In this document: one piece after another, positions 22,368-34,697 of the stretch
Numbering within the stretch: the stretch's first letter is position 1
Layout: the number at the start of each line of letters is the position of its first letter
Assembly (NCBI RefSeq): GCF_905475395.1
Contig: NC_058338.1
Span: forward strand, 91,931,435 to 91,995,434
Length of the DNA stretch: 64,000 nt
Source: Chrysoperla carnea
Taxonomy: Eukaryota; Arthropoda; Insecta; Neuroptera; Chrysopidae
Direction: 5' to 3'
Position numbers and translations under genes: made by a program
The notes under the pieces: generated by a model
The model's database searches: none
Told to the model about the DNA's origin: nothing
The model's input: only the letters and a program-made list of their open reading frames with translations

Positions 22368-24176
22368 TATTTTAGATTTTAGAAGATGACACATAAAATT
22401 TCTTACAAACAAAATACCAACCTTTTTTTAAATCAATAAAAAACAAAAACTCTTAATTCACAACAACGTAAATCCAAAACGAAGACACCCGCAAAACGTT
22501 AATAAATTTTAAGTTGACCTTCATTCAAATTAACATAAAAAACTTGATTATTACAAGGTATCAGAACATCATCACACTAGAAAAGCAAAAACAAGCAAGA
22601 AGTTTACACCATTCACAAAAAAACTGAACACCAAAAAAAAAACTCTGTTTTAGAAACTACACCGCCGCGAGTAAGATTATTTTTTTCAATTGTTGCGCGA
22701 CGAATAAACAAGTTACTTTATAAAGTAAAGAAGATGGTTGATATGTTATTTCTTCTTAGCAAAGCGAAGAAGAGGTATTCATTATTATTATACACAACTG
22801 AGTATTCACACATACAAAAATAAGAATATCGATGTGACTGCTTGTCCAGTCACAACACAACTAAACATTCTTTACTTGTTGATGAAATTCGGTAACAGTC
22901 GTTAAATTTCGTCAACTCTCTAATAGATTTTTTTTTCACTACTATTCTTTTTTTTTGTATGTCTTTTGTTTTAAAGTTATTTTTATTAGTTTTATGTAAA
23001 TGACGTTTGTGTGATTGTATTAATTTTTTGCTGAGCTTAAGAAGAAGAAGAAGAAATCTCATCAAATTTTTCTCACAGCACATTTTTAAGAGAAATTTGA
23101 ATGAAAACTTACTTTATTATATGGGTTAATAAAAAAAAGTGTATTTTTATGATGATAAACTTTCGTGTATATGTTTAACTTCTTCATTGTCATTAATGTG
23201 TTAACATGAATCGTTTTGTATTTGAGAGTCGGTGTTAGTATAACAACAATTTTGAGGTCAACTAATGAAAGTAATTAAAAGAATGAAATTTAAACAAAGA
23301 AGTGATGAACAAAGAACAATTTTTGAATAGTTTATTTACTAAGGGAAAAATATTAATTTTATAGTTAAGTGCAGGTTTTTCCGTGCTTTTAGAGTCTTAC
23401 ATACGGACACATTAGAGAGAAAAATTTACCTTTATCAATGCCTTGTAAAAGGGTAATCGGAAAAAGTTACCCGGAAAAATAGATCGAAAAAATGGACCGA
23501 AAATTTTATAGACTCTTAAAATTTTATAGTATTGTTGTAATTAAGTGCTAAACGGCCAGGATCGTGAAACTGTCTAATTAATAAACGAAAGCCTCGAATT
23601 TCGCAAAACGACGGATCAAAAAATCAAGTCTCTCTAAAAATAGGACGAATACCTAATCAGGTATAAACTAAGCGGGGTAATTAAGTAATCATATATAAGC
23701 GGGGAAGAAAAAATCATTTCTTATTTTATTTTTTGATAACTCTTTATTGTTTTAATTACGAGTTGGTTGGGTTGAGTTTGTCGACAATAGAGGAGTTGGT
23801 TGGATTCTAAAGTTTTCAACTCTTGCGTGGGACACTATTGCATAAATTTTTTTCGGTCTGTCTTTTCCGAGTCTACTTTTTCCGGTCTTTTTTCCTAAAT
23901 TCTTGTAAAAGGCATAGAATAATTTGAAAAACGTTTATACATCAAACATGCCGGCTATCCTATTTAGGCAATGAAAATAAACTGGCTGAATCAACAGACT
24001 AAAATTAAATTGACAGTTAGAAATCAATTCACAGCCTTTCCTAAGTGTACTTACCAAGTGTGTATAGACTGTAGATAGAATAAATTGAGCTGGGATATGC
24101 TTAGCCTGATGAATAATTTTCTAAATTTGAATTATACTTATGGCATATTGTACATGTGGAGTTTGTTGGTAAAAAT
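22368..24176. other. Gene-free region, possible old element at 23380-23930
   Basis: The minus-strand frame at 22850-23083 is Lys-rich with no domain. Between 23430 and 23900, loosely inverted motifs (TCGGAAAAAGTTACCCGGAA on the left; TTTTTCCGGTC on the right) hint at a decayed inverted-repeat element, but the ends cannot be fixed. Confidence 0.35.
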
Positions 24177-25020
24177 ACTACAGATTTATATCAAATTTGG
24201 ACGTATCCAATCGATCTAAAACATTAATAAATATAGTAAAAACTGTTTATAACCCTAAGGGGTTGTATAAGTGAGGCGAACAAAAGCAAAAATGCTAGCG
24301 AAACAAAGGAAAAATACTACAGATTGCAATCAAATTAGGACATACATCATCATTGGATCTAAGACATTCTTCAACACATTAATTGTTTCTTCAACAAATT
24401 AACAGTTTGTTGCTCCACGGGATTGCATAAGTGAGACGAACAAAAATAAAAATGTTCGCGAAGGAAAACAAAAATAATACAGATTGTAATTCATTTTGAA
24501 CGTGTGTCATTATTCTATCCAAGATATATATCAGCACATTAATAATAGTTTACCTATACCCCTACGGGGTTGCATAAGTGAGACAAACACCAGAATGCTG
24601 GCGAAGGAGTGGAAAAATATTACAGATTGTAATCAAATTCGGGCATATATCGGTCAAAGGAATTCATCAAAGAGTATAGGATGGAGGAGAAGCAGCCCAT
24701 AAGGGCTAATGTAAAATCGCAGTATACGAGTTTCAGCGCCTCTACCGAGCAAGACTTTCGAACTTAATAGTTTATAGTCAACCCCGCAAAATAGTGAAAC
24801 TTAATAGTAGCCCCCGCAAAGGCCAACAAACTTAATAGCTGATCGCTACAGACTCCAGATGTCACGTATAATTATAATTCTGCGTTGATTGTAATCCAAT
24901 TCGGACGTATCATTCGATCTAAGACATTCATCAACACATTAATAACTGTTCATAGCCTTATGTGGTTGTATAAGTGGGACAAGCAAAAACAAACTGCTAG
25001 CTAAAGGAGTTGATAAAATG
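24177..25020 (+). repeat. Diverged tandem array, unit about 140 bp, about five units
   Basis: Each unit starts near ATACTACAGATT (24177, 24313, 24474, 24617, about 24890), then has 'caaatt.ggacgta', 'atctaagacatt.atcaacacattaat', 'GGGGTTGTATAAGTGAGACG' and 'aatgctagcgaa'. An unrelated segment (about 24665-24880) interrupts between units four and five. Units differ substantially, so the array is old. Confidence 0.75.
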
Positions 25021-25165
25021 GATCTACCTGTGAGAGTAAATCTGTAGTTATTTTAAGAATCAAACACTCCTGGACTCTTTTTACAATAATATTAGCATCT
25101 TCGTCAACACAAATATATAAATGAGTTAGTCGAAGAAACTTGAGAATTTTTTTAAGTAAACAGTA

Positions 25166-25457
25166 TTTACATCAAGGCATATAATTATCACGAGTATGGC
25201 AGAATACTTGCGTTAGGCAATGCATCTAAGTGAGAGGTATCATATACATGTATTGGAGGTTCGATATGCATTGAGATAGTTGTAAGACGCTCGGAGAGTG
25301 GGAGTTTCTTAGTTGAATAGATGAACTACAACAGATAAGCCACGATACAAGTCACTTTTGCAATTTCATATAACATCTATAATAACCTCTTACTTAGATA
25401 CATTGCTTAACGCATATACTCTGTCATACTCGTGATATTTACATGCCTAGATGTAAA
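25166..25457. mobile_element. Foldback MITE, 292 bp
   Basis: Arms of about 72 bp (25166-25237 and 25386-25457) are inverted copies containing ATCACGAGTATGGCAGA and TCTGTCATACTCGTGAT. The spacer is about 148 bp. No ORF. Confidence 0.85.
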
Positions 25458-25744
25458 TCGAACATTCTGTATAGAAAGTTTCTCGTTAAAATTATGTTTG
25501 CCGTACACAATTTCCACTGTAAATAAAGTTCGTCAATCGATTCTAAAATATTAATCAATAAATCAATATATATTGTATGTATACATCTCCCAGTAAAACA
25601 AGTTGTAATTATTAATATTAATAATAATATAAATGTTATATGTATGAATTGAAAATTTATTTAAATCACAATATATAAACAGTATAAATATTATAATGAA
25701 GACATTATTAAATTTTACTTTTATCTTTTAACAAATTATCTTTA

Positions 25745-26125
25745 CTGATGATGGAATAGAGCATCGGACTACATTTTTCTTATCACTTCAGATGAAGAAT
25801 TCTCACTTCACGAATAGAAAAGTGAAGTTGGTTTTTAAACATTTTAACTAGTATGCAAGGTATGAACATTTAAAATTCCTAATTAAACAAAGAGGAAGAT
25901 ACCCACTAGTGACGTCATATGTGGGTATTGCCATAGAGATTACATATAAAACTTTATTTGCTAAAAGTAGATGGGGAACCTTTGAATGCAATCTTTGATT
26001 GCTTCTAACTTCTTTGTTTTTTAATCAATTTTAATTTCTCTTGCAAATTTTGTCATGGTTTCAAGTCTAGTTTTACATTTGTATGGGTAATATGGCCAAT
26101 TCGACAACAGGATTATCCCCTATTA
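25745..26125 (-). repeat. Dispersed repeat family C, fullest copy
   Basis: Inverse of 34868-35665. It contains AAGAGGAAGATACCCACTAG, TGACGTCATATG and, at the far end, GTCTAGTTTTACATTTGTAT. It lacks the 430 bp insertion present in the 35 kb copy. Confidence 0.75.
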
Positions 26126-27177
26126 TACAATTTTAGTTTTCGCTTAGTCGTTTAGACTGGAAAAACAGAGAAGAGAAAGTTTAAATGTTATCAAGGTGTA
26201 TCAAAATGCAGCACTTTCGCCAATGGCCATAGAGAAAAAGTTTGGTAGATTCGTCAAAAAGAAGCCATTCACGAAGTTTAAAATATTTATTCTTCATTTA
26301 ACATAAAGGGTACGGGTGTCACCAGAGGGGGTAGGTAGAGGAAGCTGTCTCCCTCTAGAGTTCCCTCTAGAGGGAAAAAATTTTTTCCCTTCAGAAAATA
26401 GTATTTTATCAAAACACGAAATTCCATTTTTTCCATTTTTTTCACAATAACAAAAGTTGCTTCACAAAAGACGCTCTATCTCACAAACTAATTGACTTAC
26501 AGACGTCAAATTTTGACACGAATCATTTGAAGGTTGGTACTATATAAAAATAATATGCATTTAATACTAGCGACGCCATCTATGTGTCAGACCGGGGACT
26601 TATCAGCCAACCTGTTAGATCTAATTTTGAAATAAAAAATAAATTTTGCGTTTTTTCTCCTATATTTTTACTTGAATATACCTAGAATTCATACTTTTCC
26701 CATTCTCCGTAAATAAACTTGCCCCCCTCTTTGCTATCGACTGGCGACGCCCTTGAAAAAGTGTGCTCTCCCGCGAATTATAATTGAAACTAAAGATTGT
26801 CCACATTTTAATGTACTTCTTACATTAATATTTATATATAAAATTATATTGTGGGTGTAAAAGAAAGATTCTTCTCGCATAGACTACACATAACACCAAA
26901 CAATATACAATGTATATATCTATTGATATCTAACATATCTATAATGAAAAGCAGTTTAAGACAGTTATATTATTAAAATATTAAATATTAATATTAATAA
27001 TAATATTATACAGTAGAGAAATCAATATTTCATTTAATATAGAGACAATTATATTATAATATTAAAAATAATATGTGTAATGGTATAAATATAAGTTGAA
27101 ATCTCATACATTGAATCAATAAAATACAGGTTGATGACAAATTGACGAAAAAAACTTAATATAGAAGACTTAAAGAT
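26126..27177. other. Gene-free region
   Basis: No gene seen. A short palindromic block CCCTCTAGAGTTCCCTCTAG lies at 26351-26370. The part from 26840 is strongly AT-rich. Confidence 0.4.
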
Positions 27178-27715
27178 AGTACAAGATCCGAATTAAGGTC
27201 GACCTTCACGCATCTGTTTGCCGAATGAAAGTTATTTTTTATGAAATGTAAAAAATTTACAAATATCCCTGTAGTGGGTTGCCTAAAAAATATGGTCAAG
27301 ATAACTTTTAATAAAAATATCAAAACTTGGAAAGCTTGTAAGCTTTTGACTGATATTTTGTGGACAATCATATAGCACCGTATTTGCAATAAAATTATGT
27401 TTATTTAGATATGCGAGTCAATGAATTAACAGATGAACATAATTATTATTCACAACCTGTATAAATCCGATAATCGTGAAAGAAAAGAGGCAGACAACAT
27501 AGCTGCTGCATATTCTTTCTGGTTTTTACTTTCGAGTAGATCAAAATTCGTTAGATATGCAAAAATTTTACTCTTGATATTTTCACTAAAAGTAGTCTTG
27601 ACCACATTTTTTAGGCAACCCATTGCATGGATATTTGTAAACATTTTATATTTCATAAAAAATATCTTTCATTCGGTAAACAGATGGGTGAAGGTCGATT
27701 CGAATTGGGATCTTA
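27178..27715. mobile_element. Foldback element, second copy of the 4.0 kb module
   Basis: The left arm 27178-27301 and right arm 27588-27715 are inverted. Outer and inner parts match 4001-4555, including GGTCGACCTTCAC and AGCTGCTGCATATTCTTT. The predicted peptides at 27156-27389 (-) and 27433-27780 (+) are both translations of the two arms and are not genes. Confidence 0.8.
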
Positions 27716-28508
27716 GACTAAGAGAAATAAAAATACTTTTTAAAGAACAAGCTTTTATTGTACTAAAAAGTAGGAAATAATCACTCTTGATTCCTATGAA
27801 TCAATCACTCATTCATGACTATTTAAAAAAGCTTAAAGCGTTCAATTTTGAAATATCAACGTGGGATCTGTAACAAATTGAATTGAGTTAATTTGACATT
27901 ATTTCGAGTCGATTGGTGAAAATTCCATCTTTCTAGCATGTATAGAACAGAAAATCGTTATTTTTGGGTGGTTTTTCACGCGCTCTCTTAACAATTAACA
28001 ATCAAGCACTTAAAATGTAGCTAGACTAAAAATTTTTGCTTGATGTTGTTGAGTAAGCTTTACACTACAAATAAAAATTGTATACATATTAAAAGTCTGA
28101 TTTTTTCATAAACTTTTTGGGGAATGAAAATCGTAAAACTTGTGTTTTTTCAAATTTTACGAATTTTTTACTCGAAAACTGAAGGGTTTAGAAAAAAATA
28201 TCTAGGAACAATTTGTGTTAATTTTAACCTCAATTATACGAAAACACTTTTTCCCAAGCCGATTCGGTCAATATTATATATTTGTTTAAAAAACGGAAAC
28301 CTGCACTTTTGCGTTCAAAAGAATTTTTTAAACGGGATCCTGGATTTTACCGAATCTATAAAGGAATAAGGAAGATAAGTATGGACAGAAGAAAACATGT
28401 TGGAATAAGACATTTCATTTTCTCAGACAAAAATGTATAGATATTATATCGATTAAATTGTTCGATTCTGGAGACCAATTAACAGGTCGATTACGTTAAC
28501 TCATAAAT
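27716..28508. other. Gene-free region
   Basis: The frame at 28124-28369 (+) is basic and aromatic-rich with no domain, typical of AT-rich noncoding DNA. Confidence 0.4.
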
Positions 28509-28870
28509 TTTCATAACAAGTGAAATTTATAAAATTTTAAAAACCCTTGACAAATTTTTCGGTTACGGAACCCTAAACTCGCACTTGAAACATATCTAGG
28601 AACACTCTCTATTAAATTATTTTTTAATCTTAGAGACTTCTCCAAACTGATCCGATTTTGAAGATAATGGTCTATTTTTTAGTTGTTCCGGGTACGGAGC
28701 CCTAAACTCGAATAACTAATAACACTCTCCATTAAATTACCTTTCAAATGAAACAAAAAAATCAAAATCCGTTCATCAGTTTATGCGCTACGATGCCACA
28801 GACAGGCAGGCAGACAGACACACATGCATAGCGATCAAACTTAGGTATAACCCTCTTTTTTGATTCGTTT
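28509..28870 (+). repeat. Dispersed repeat family E, copy 1
   Basis: It contains GTTCCGGGTACGGAGCCCTA, 'aaaatCCGTTCATCAGTTTA', GCTACGATGCCACAGACAGG and GCGATCAAACTTA. The same order occurs at 58832-59150, and a shorter inverted relative at 39170-39430. This repeat type is widespread in insect genomes. Confidence 0.75.
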
Positions 28871-29329
28871 CATTATGAAATGGCAAAACCAAACTAAACA
28901 CAAAACAATTATCTGCCATCAAATCGTTTATTAAATAAAAGAGTGCGGCCTTTTCATAGATGTGAACCTCTAATAAAAACATCCTTTATACATATAAAAA
29001 TAAAGAAGAAATAATCAGAATGAATACCGGTAATTTATACAATGTGGACATGGACACCTTACCATATGTGTAGGTTCATATATCATAAAAACTTTGGGTT
29101 TTTTTATTTTAAAATAAAAATAATAATACATATTAAATATTAAATATATGAAGAAGAAAGTTCAATGATCGTAACAACGACGAACCCATATGAAATCATA
29201 CGTATAAATATCACTCACTATATCACTATGTTCAATATCAAATCCTGATTATAAATAAATAGCTATGGTCTCATATTTTAGATTAGGTAGATTTCATGCT
29301 TTTGTGTCAATCCTATCACTATACTCCCT
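28871..29329. other. Gene-free stretch
   Basis: Nothing supported. Confidence 0.4.
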
Positions 29330-29940
29330 TTTTAACCGACTTCAAGCAAAAAAGGAGGAGGTTATCAATTCGACTGTATTTTTTATTTATTTTTTTTTTT
29401 TATGTTTGTTACCGCAGAACTTTTGACTGGGTGAACCGATTTTGATGATTCTTTATCTATTTGAAAGTTAGTGCTTCCCGTGTGGTTAAATTTGCGTTAA
29501 GTATGCACGACAAGAGGACGAATAACTCAATATCACGCCAACCGATTTCGATGATTCTTTTTTTAGTGATAAATTAGTTAGTGCACTTCAGATTCACTAA
29601 AAATCTCAAAATAAAAAAAACTTTTAACAAAAAGAAAACCGACAACAAAAGATAAATTTTTCCAAAATATATTAATATGCACTAAAAAGTAAGAAATAAC
29701 GATAATATAATGTAGTTAAAATTATTGTTATTTTTGGAGTCGGTGTCAGCCAAGGAAACAACTCTGACAGAACAGTTTGCTACATTAGCTTGGCTGACAC
29801 CGACTCCAAAAATAACAATAATTTTAACTACATTATATTATCGTTATTTCTTACTTTTTAGTGCATATTAATATATTTTGGAAAAATTTATCCTTTGAAG
29901 TCGGTTTTCTTTTTGTTAAAAGTTTTTTTTATTATACTCT
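29330..29940. mobile_element. Composite repeat D with near-perfect terminal foldback, copy 2
   Basis: The left part begins AACCGACTTCAAGCAAAAAA. The right part is a hairpin: the arm at about 29623-29756 and the arm at 29791-29925 are almost identical inverted copies (inner motif GGAGTCGGTGTCAGCCAAG) around a 34 bp loop. Orthologous layout to 18430-19095. Transcription across it would give a stem of about 130 bp. Confidence 0.85.
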
Positions 29941-29944
29941 GTAT

Positions 29945-30740
29945 ATCCAACTTAATTTAGCTCTAGTAAGTTTCAAGAATTAAACACATAAGTGAAAGCT
30001 AACGAAAAATAAACATAGCAACTGAAAAGAATGTCCCAAAATTAGGAGGTTTCAAAAATAATTCCAATAAGATTGGATCAATCTTACCTGTGTTGTCAAA
30101 AAAATCGAATTTTTTAACTTTAAACGTCATCAGAATCCAAAAAATTTAGCTTTGCTCTATCACATTCAAATTTTATCCAATTTTTATAAGCCAGATATGT
30201 AATCATACTAAATTCCTGATCTATGAATTAAGCACAAAAGAGATAGATAGGAAAAGGCCGACATCACAGCTGGATAGCATCAAATTTGGCTGTGTTATCA
30301 AAAAAATTGAATTTTTAAACTTTATAACGTTATCAGAATCCAAAAAATATAATTTTGTTCTATCACATCCAAATTTTATCCAATTTTGTTAAACTTAGTA
30401 TGTGTAATCCTACTAAATTTGGGTCATACTTTTCAAATATGTGATCAAAATTAACTTAGCTCTAATAGGTTTCAAGAATGTGGAATCGTGGTCCCGGAAT
30501 TTAATACATGATTAATAGCTGGCGAAAAAATGGTATCACAAGAATGGCCAAAATTAGTGATTTTCAAAAAAAATTCTAATAAGATCGGATCAAATTTGCC
30601 TTTGATATCAAAAAAATCGAATTTTGAACTTTATGACGTCATCATCATAATTCAAAAAAATTAGTTTTGCTCGATCAGTGCCTAGTTTGTAGAACAATCC
30701 ATATACATTTTCGCTAGTTATTCAGGGTCAATAATACGCT
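29945..30740 (+). repeat. Diverged direct repeat, unit about 500 bp
   Basis: The motif set 'ttagctctaa.taggtttcaagaat', GTTATCAAAAAAATTGAATT, 'gacgtcatcagaatccaaaaaa' and 'ttgctctatcacat' appears at about 29950-30180, in part at 30290-30400, and again at 30451-30690. No ORF. Confidence 0.6.
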
Positions 30741-30809
30741 ATCATGATACAACATTACCTTGCTCTTTTCGTTAATCTGATAATTAGTACGAACATATAC
30801 AAGCATATA

Positions 30810-31865
30810 CTGGGTGTTCCAAACCACCCGTCCAGGCTGATTATTCTGAATAGTTTTTAAAAAAAATTGAAACGAAAAAACACGTATCAAATATTTTTTG
30901 AAACTCTATCTAACCATACCAAAAACATGGGTACATAGTACATACCAAAACACCCTCCACCCTCAACCCCTGTTAGGGGTAGGGGGTGTAACTTGAAAAA
31001 ATCAAATGGAAACCCCTATTTTTTTCTGCAGATTTGGATTCTTCAGAAGAAAAGACATTAACATTTTGTCTAAGAAATTTTTCCCGATTTTCGGTAGATC
31101 GCGCTACAATCGACAAAAATCGTTCTTTTAGATTTGGCATAAGAATTGCGCCGTTCAATGACAAAAATCAAAACGAAAAAGTAAAAAAAAATAAAAACAC
31201 AAACACACAGAACCAAAACAAAAACAAAACAAAAGCAACACAAAAGTTAGAAATTCAACGAAAATAAAAGAGAAGCGAAAATGTCGAATTGCGGTAATTG
31301 AGGTAAACCACTAGACAATTGGGAGGATACTAAATAAAGCTCTTAGAAAGAATTAGATATGAATCATTTTAGATTTAATTTTTTTTCAGACTTTCCAAAA
31401 TTAAAAAAAAAACATTTTTACAAAAATAATTTTTCTAAATCATAATAAAATATGAAAAACAAAACAGAATAGTCTTTTCTTCAAATAAAACAAAAACAAA
31501 ATTGAAAATAACTATTCTCGACTCAAAAAACTTTTCTCGCCTTCACTTGAACTGCAATTCTAATGCCAAATCTAAAAGAACGATTTTTGTCGATTGTAGC
31601 GTGATCTACCGAAAATCGGGAAAAATTTCTTAGACAAAATGTTTGTCTTTTCTTCTGAAGAATTCAAATCTGCAGAAAAAAATAGGGGTTACCATTTGAT
31701 TTTTTCAAGTTACACCCCCTACCCCTAACAGGGGTTGATGGTGGAGGGTGTTTTTGGTATGGTTAGATAGAGTTTCAAAAAATATTTGATACGCGTTTTT
31801 TCGTTTCAATTTTTTTTGAAAACTATTCAGAATAATCAGCCTGGACGGGTGGTTTGGACACCCAG
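30810..31865. mobile_element. Young 1.06 kb long-TIR element
   Basis: Left terminus CTGGGTGTTCCAAACCACCC; reverse complement of the right terminus CTGGGTGTCCAAACCACCCG. Flanked by TA (30808-30809, 31866-31867). The arms extend about 350 bp each and look about 97 percent identical by eye; the left arm has an extra block of roughly 25 bp near 30926. The interior is an A-rich, CAAAA-repeat stretch. Frames at 30973-31164 (-) and 31034-31267 (+) are translations of the arm and spacer. Tc1/mariner-type mobilisation is inferred from TA. Confidence 0.9.
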
Positions 31866-32398
31866 TATAAACCATAGAAAAAAAATACTATAAAAAGATA
31901 TTTCACGTATGATTTAGAAGAAATACCATTTATGGGTAAAACCAGTTTCTGGTCGGTGCTGTAAAATTTACCTTTGTGATGCTATGTTTATTACAATAAT
32001 AAGTCTACATATTGAGTTGATTGTCGTGTCATTTTAAATATGAGTTTCACACCTAATTATCTGGTCTTATATGGTATTCACACTTTTCCCTTAATTTTTA
32101 CTTCGATAGACTACTGTCTACCATATATATAATGTCGGTGTAATATAATTGTAATGTTTGAAATGGAAATTTAGATTTTTTGAATTTCTGAATTATTCTG
32201 AAAAATTTAATAAAAAATTCGATTTTAAAATATATAGTCGCAGAAACGAAACAGTAAAAACGGGCAACGTTCGAAAAATTTGATTAGTAAGACGGATTTA
32301 AATGCGGTTTTGTAGTACATTCGATTCGGTAGAGTTTCAGGAAACTATATGACCTAATTTGATTTATAAGAAATTAAAAATATGCAATTTTCGTAATG
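31866..32398. other. Gene-free stretch
   Basis: Nothing supported. Confidence 0.4.
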
Positions 32399-33000
32399 GG
32401 CCAGGAGCCACCAATCCTGAAAGTTCCGTGATACGGATTCTAATATTTTTAATAAAAAATAAAAGTTAACATTTAGACGAACAAAATTTGCTCTGTCGAC
32501 GCTTTTCCATATTAATTTGTATAGTATATAGCTGAATGAAAACTTAAGGAAGAGACCAGAGGTAGAAGAAAGACTCTAAAAAAATGCGCAATACTTTCGG
32601 CAGTTTGTAAGCACGCTACCAAGATAATTATGAATGTGATATTAAAACGCGTGAAATGACAAAAAAAAAAGGTTTCCGTGATAATAGATAAATTTTACCG
32701 CATATCACACCATTCAAATAGGTATTCGTGACATTTTCAGCTAAAAATCATTGGTCGGCCGGATTTTTTTCTTGATGAACATAATATTTCGTACAAAATT
32801 CTATATGAAATTGATCAAAATCCGTTATGACGGAAAAAAATTATGGAAATTTAATAAATACATAATTTATTTAAAATATTTCCGGCCAATCAAATCCACG
32901 CCAACCAAGCAAACCTTGTTCGTCTAAGTGTTAACTTTTATTTTTTATTAAAAATATTAGAACCCGTAATCACGGAGCTTTCAGGATTGGTGGCTCCTCG
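32399..33000. mobile_element. MITE with about 85 bp terminal inverted repeats
   Basis: Left AGGAGCCACCAATCCTGAAA and right complement AGGAGCCACCAATCCTGAAA match. The arms continue through TTAACATTTAGACGAACAA on the left and TTGTTCGTCTAAGTGTTAA on the right. The spacer is about 430 bp and carries no ORF. Confidence 0.85.
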
Positions 33001-33074
33001 CTTATAAATAATATGTATGCATTTTATAATTGCATTTTAAGTTTTCCCAAAGATTAAATTCACAATTCGGTTAA

Positions 33075-33490
33075 TAGTGATGAAAATGATTTCAAACTTG
33101 TTACACGGAAGTTTACGAATATCGTGACAGAATTGGTCTCCAAAGTACCTGGTGCAAAGGGTGAACGGTATCCTCGTCGTTTCCTGGAGTTTTCCGGAAA
33201 TTCGTTATAATCAGTCCAAACTTGTTTTTCGAAGGTTTTTGAGGTCGCTGAACACGAATATCGCGATAAAATTGGTTTCCGAGGTACCTGGTGCCCAGAG
33301 TGAACGGTATCCTTATACAAAGTTATGATCAAAATCACTCTCGAGGCACCAGGTACCTTGGGGACAGGTTCTGCCTCGATATTCGAGTTCAGCGGCCTCA
33401 AAAATCTCCGAATTGACTTTATGGCCTGATATGATGAAGTGTTGGTGGCATCCCCCTCCCGAGCTTGGATGATTCCTGTACATGGGCCTG
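33075..33490. repeat. GC-richer direct and inverted repeat cluster
   Basis: Two direct units of about 130 bp share ACGAATATCG(T/C)GA, 'aattggt.tcc.a.gTACCTGGTGC' and GTGAACGGTATCC. A third unit (33336-33420) is inverted, with CACCAGGTACCTTGGGGACA. The cluster forces a minus-strand frame of 171 codons (33060-33575) open, but the frame has no domain and is explained by the repeats. Confidence 0.7.
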
Positions 33491-33961
33491 AACATTGGGT
33501 AATATCAATAATGTTTAAGCGATTATAAAATAGTAATTGAACTTTTATAAAGTTGCAATGAACAGCAAAATACATAAATAATTTTAAAAAAATAATAATA
33601 ATAATAATGAATAAATTTACAATAAATTATAATGGAATCCAAGTCAAGCCGGTGAAAATATGATGTTAAAAGTATATTTATAAAGTTACCAATCAGACAA
33701 GCAAGTATGTACCTATAAGAAATATCTACTTACCTACCTAGTGCATCAGAGAAGAGCATACACAATCATCTTCAGAGTTTACTAAGTTAGTTTACATAGT
33801 AGTACTAGTAAAGAGTAGTAATCTGCAACAAGTAATGTAGGTAATTGGCACAAAACATGGTATTATTTTATTATCTTTCAATATACACTACTTTAAAGTA
33901 GTCCATATACGTTTAATTTTTTGTCCGGATTGTATCTGTTTATAATCTAAGAGACAGACAG
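33491..33961. other. Gene-free AT-rich stretch
   Basis: Nothing supported. Confidence 0.4.
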
Positions 33962-33969
33962 GTATTAGG

Positions 33970-34697
33970 CAGGGTTCGAGGATATATATCAATGGATATA
34001 TATCATGATATATAATATCCGATATATATCACGTGAATTTTTATGATATATATCAATACAAAAATGATTTTAAAAAATTTAATATTATTTAGTAATTTTT
34101 GGCGTTTGTTACCGTAATTTTTCTTTCCAAATTTTGATGGCATTGGAGTTAAAACCTACTAATACTAAGTTCAAATCGTGTCGTGTCAGAAAAAGTTCGT
34201 TACTAAAGAGTAAGTTTAAGTAAGATTCAGAATCGAAAGATGATTTAGCTTTATCTTCCTTGCAGTCAAACCAAGTACAGTCATGAAACGACAATTTTTT
34301 TTTTTTTTTTTTTGATAATTAACAGTTTATTACGAAGATGACTGATTTGATAATTAAAAGACTGATTATACTCTAGAGTTATTATTTGTAATGTTTATTA
34401 TTTTGTTGCCTAAGTGTAGGTATGACCATTGACTGATAACAATTTATAAAATTGTTTTTTGTTTTAAAGTTGATTAATATTTATAAAAGTTTTATTATTT
34501 TTAATTGATTTTGCCTGATCTAGAAGAATATTTTATGTTTTGGTTTCATTTGTCTGATTTGAAGTGCCTAAGTAAATAAAACCATTAAAACATTTTAGTT
34601 TTTTTTTAATATCAAAATTTTGATATATATCGGATATATATCAAAAATATCCGATATTTTGATATTTAAAATAAATATCGGATATTTTCGAACCCTG
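33970..34697. mobile_element. 728 bp hAT-type element with perfect 8 bp target duplication
   Basis: The ends CAGGGTTCGAGGATAT and ATATTTTCGAACCCTG form inverted termini of hAT type. GTATTAGG stands immediately outside both ends (33962-33969 and 34698-34705), the 8 bp target-site duplication expected for hAT. Subterminal regions are arrays of GATATATATC and ATATCCGATAT. The only internal frame (34109-34294, minus, 61 aa) shows no transposase motif, so the element is non-autonomous. A poly-T run lies at 34295-34312. Confidence 0.92.

Noticed and set aside
24177..25020. CRISPR-like array
   Set aside because: Units of 140 bp diverge throughout; no short identical repeats with unique spacers, and the DNA is eukaryotic.
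27433..27780. 115-codon plus-strand frame
   Set aside because: It translates the right arm of a foldback; the same sequence is found inverted in the left arm and at 4.0 kb.
33060..33575. 171-codon minus-strand frame, the longest in the window
   Set aside because: It spans direct and inverted repeats with no domain; repetition explains the open frame.
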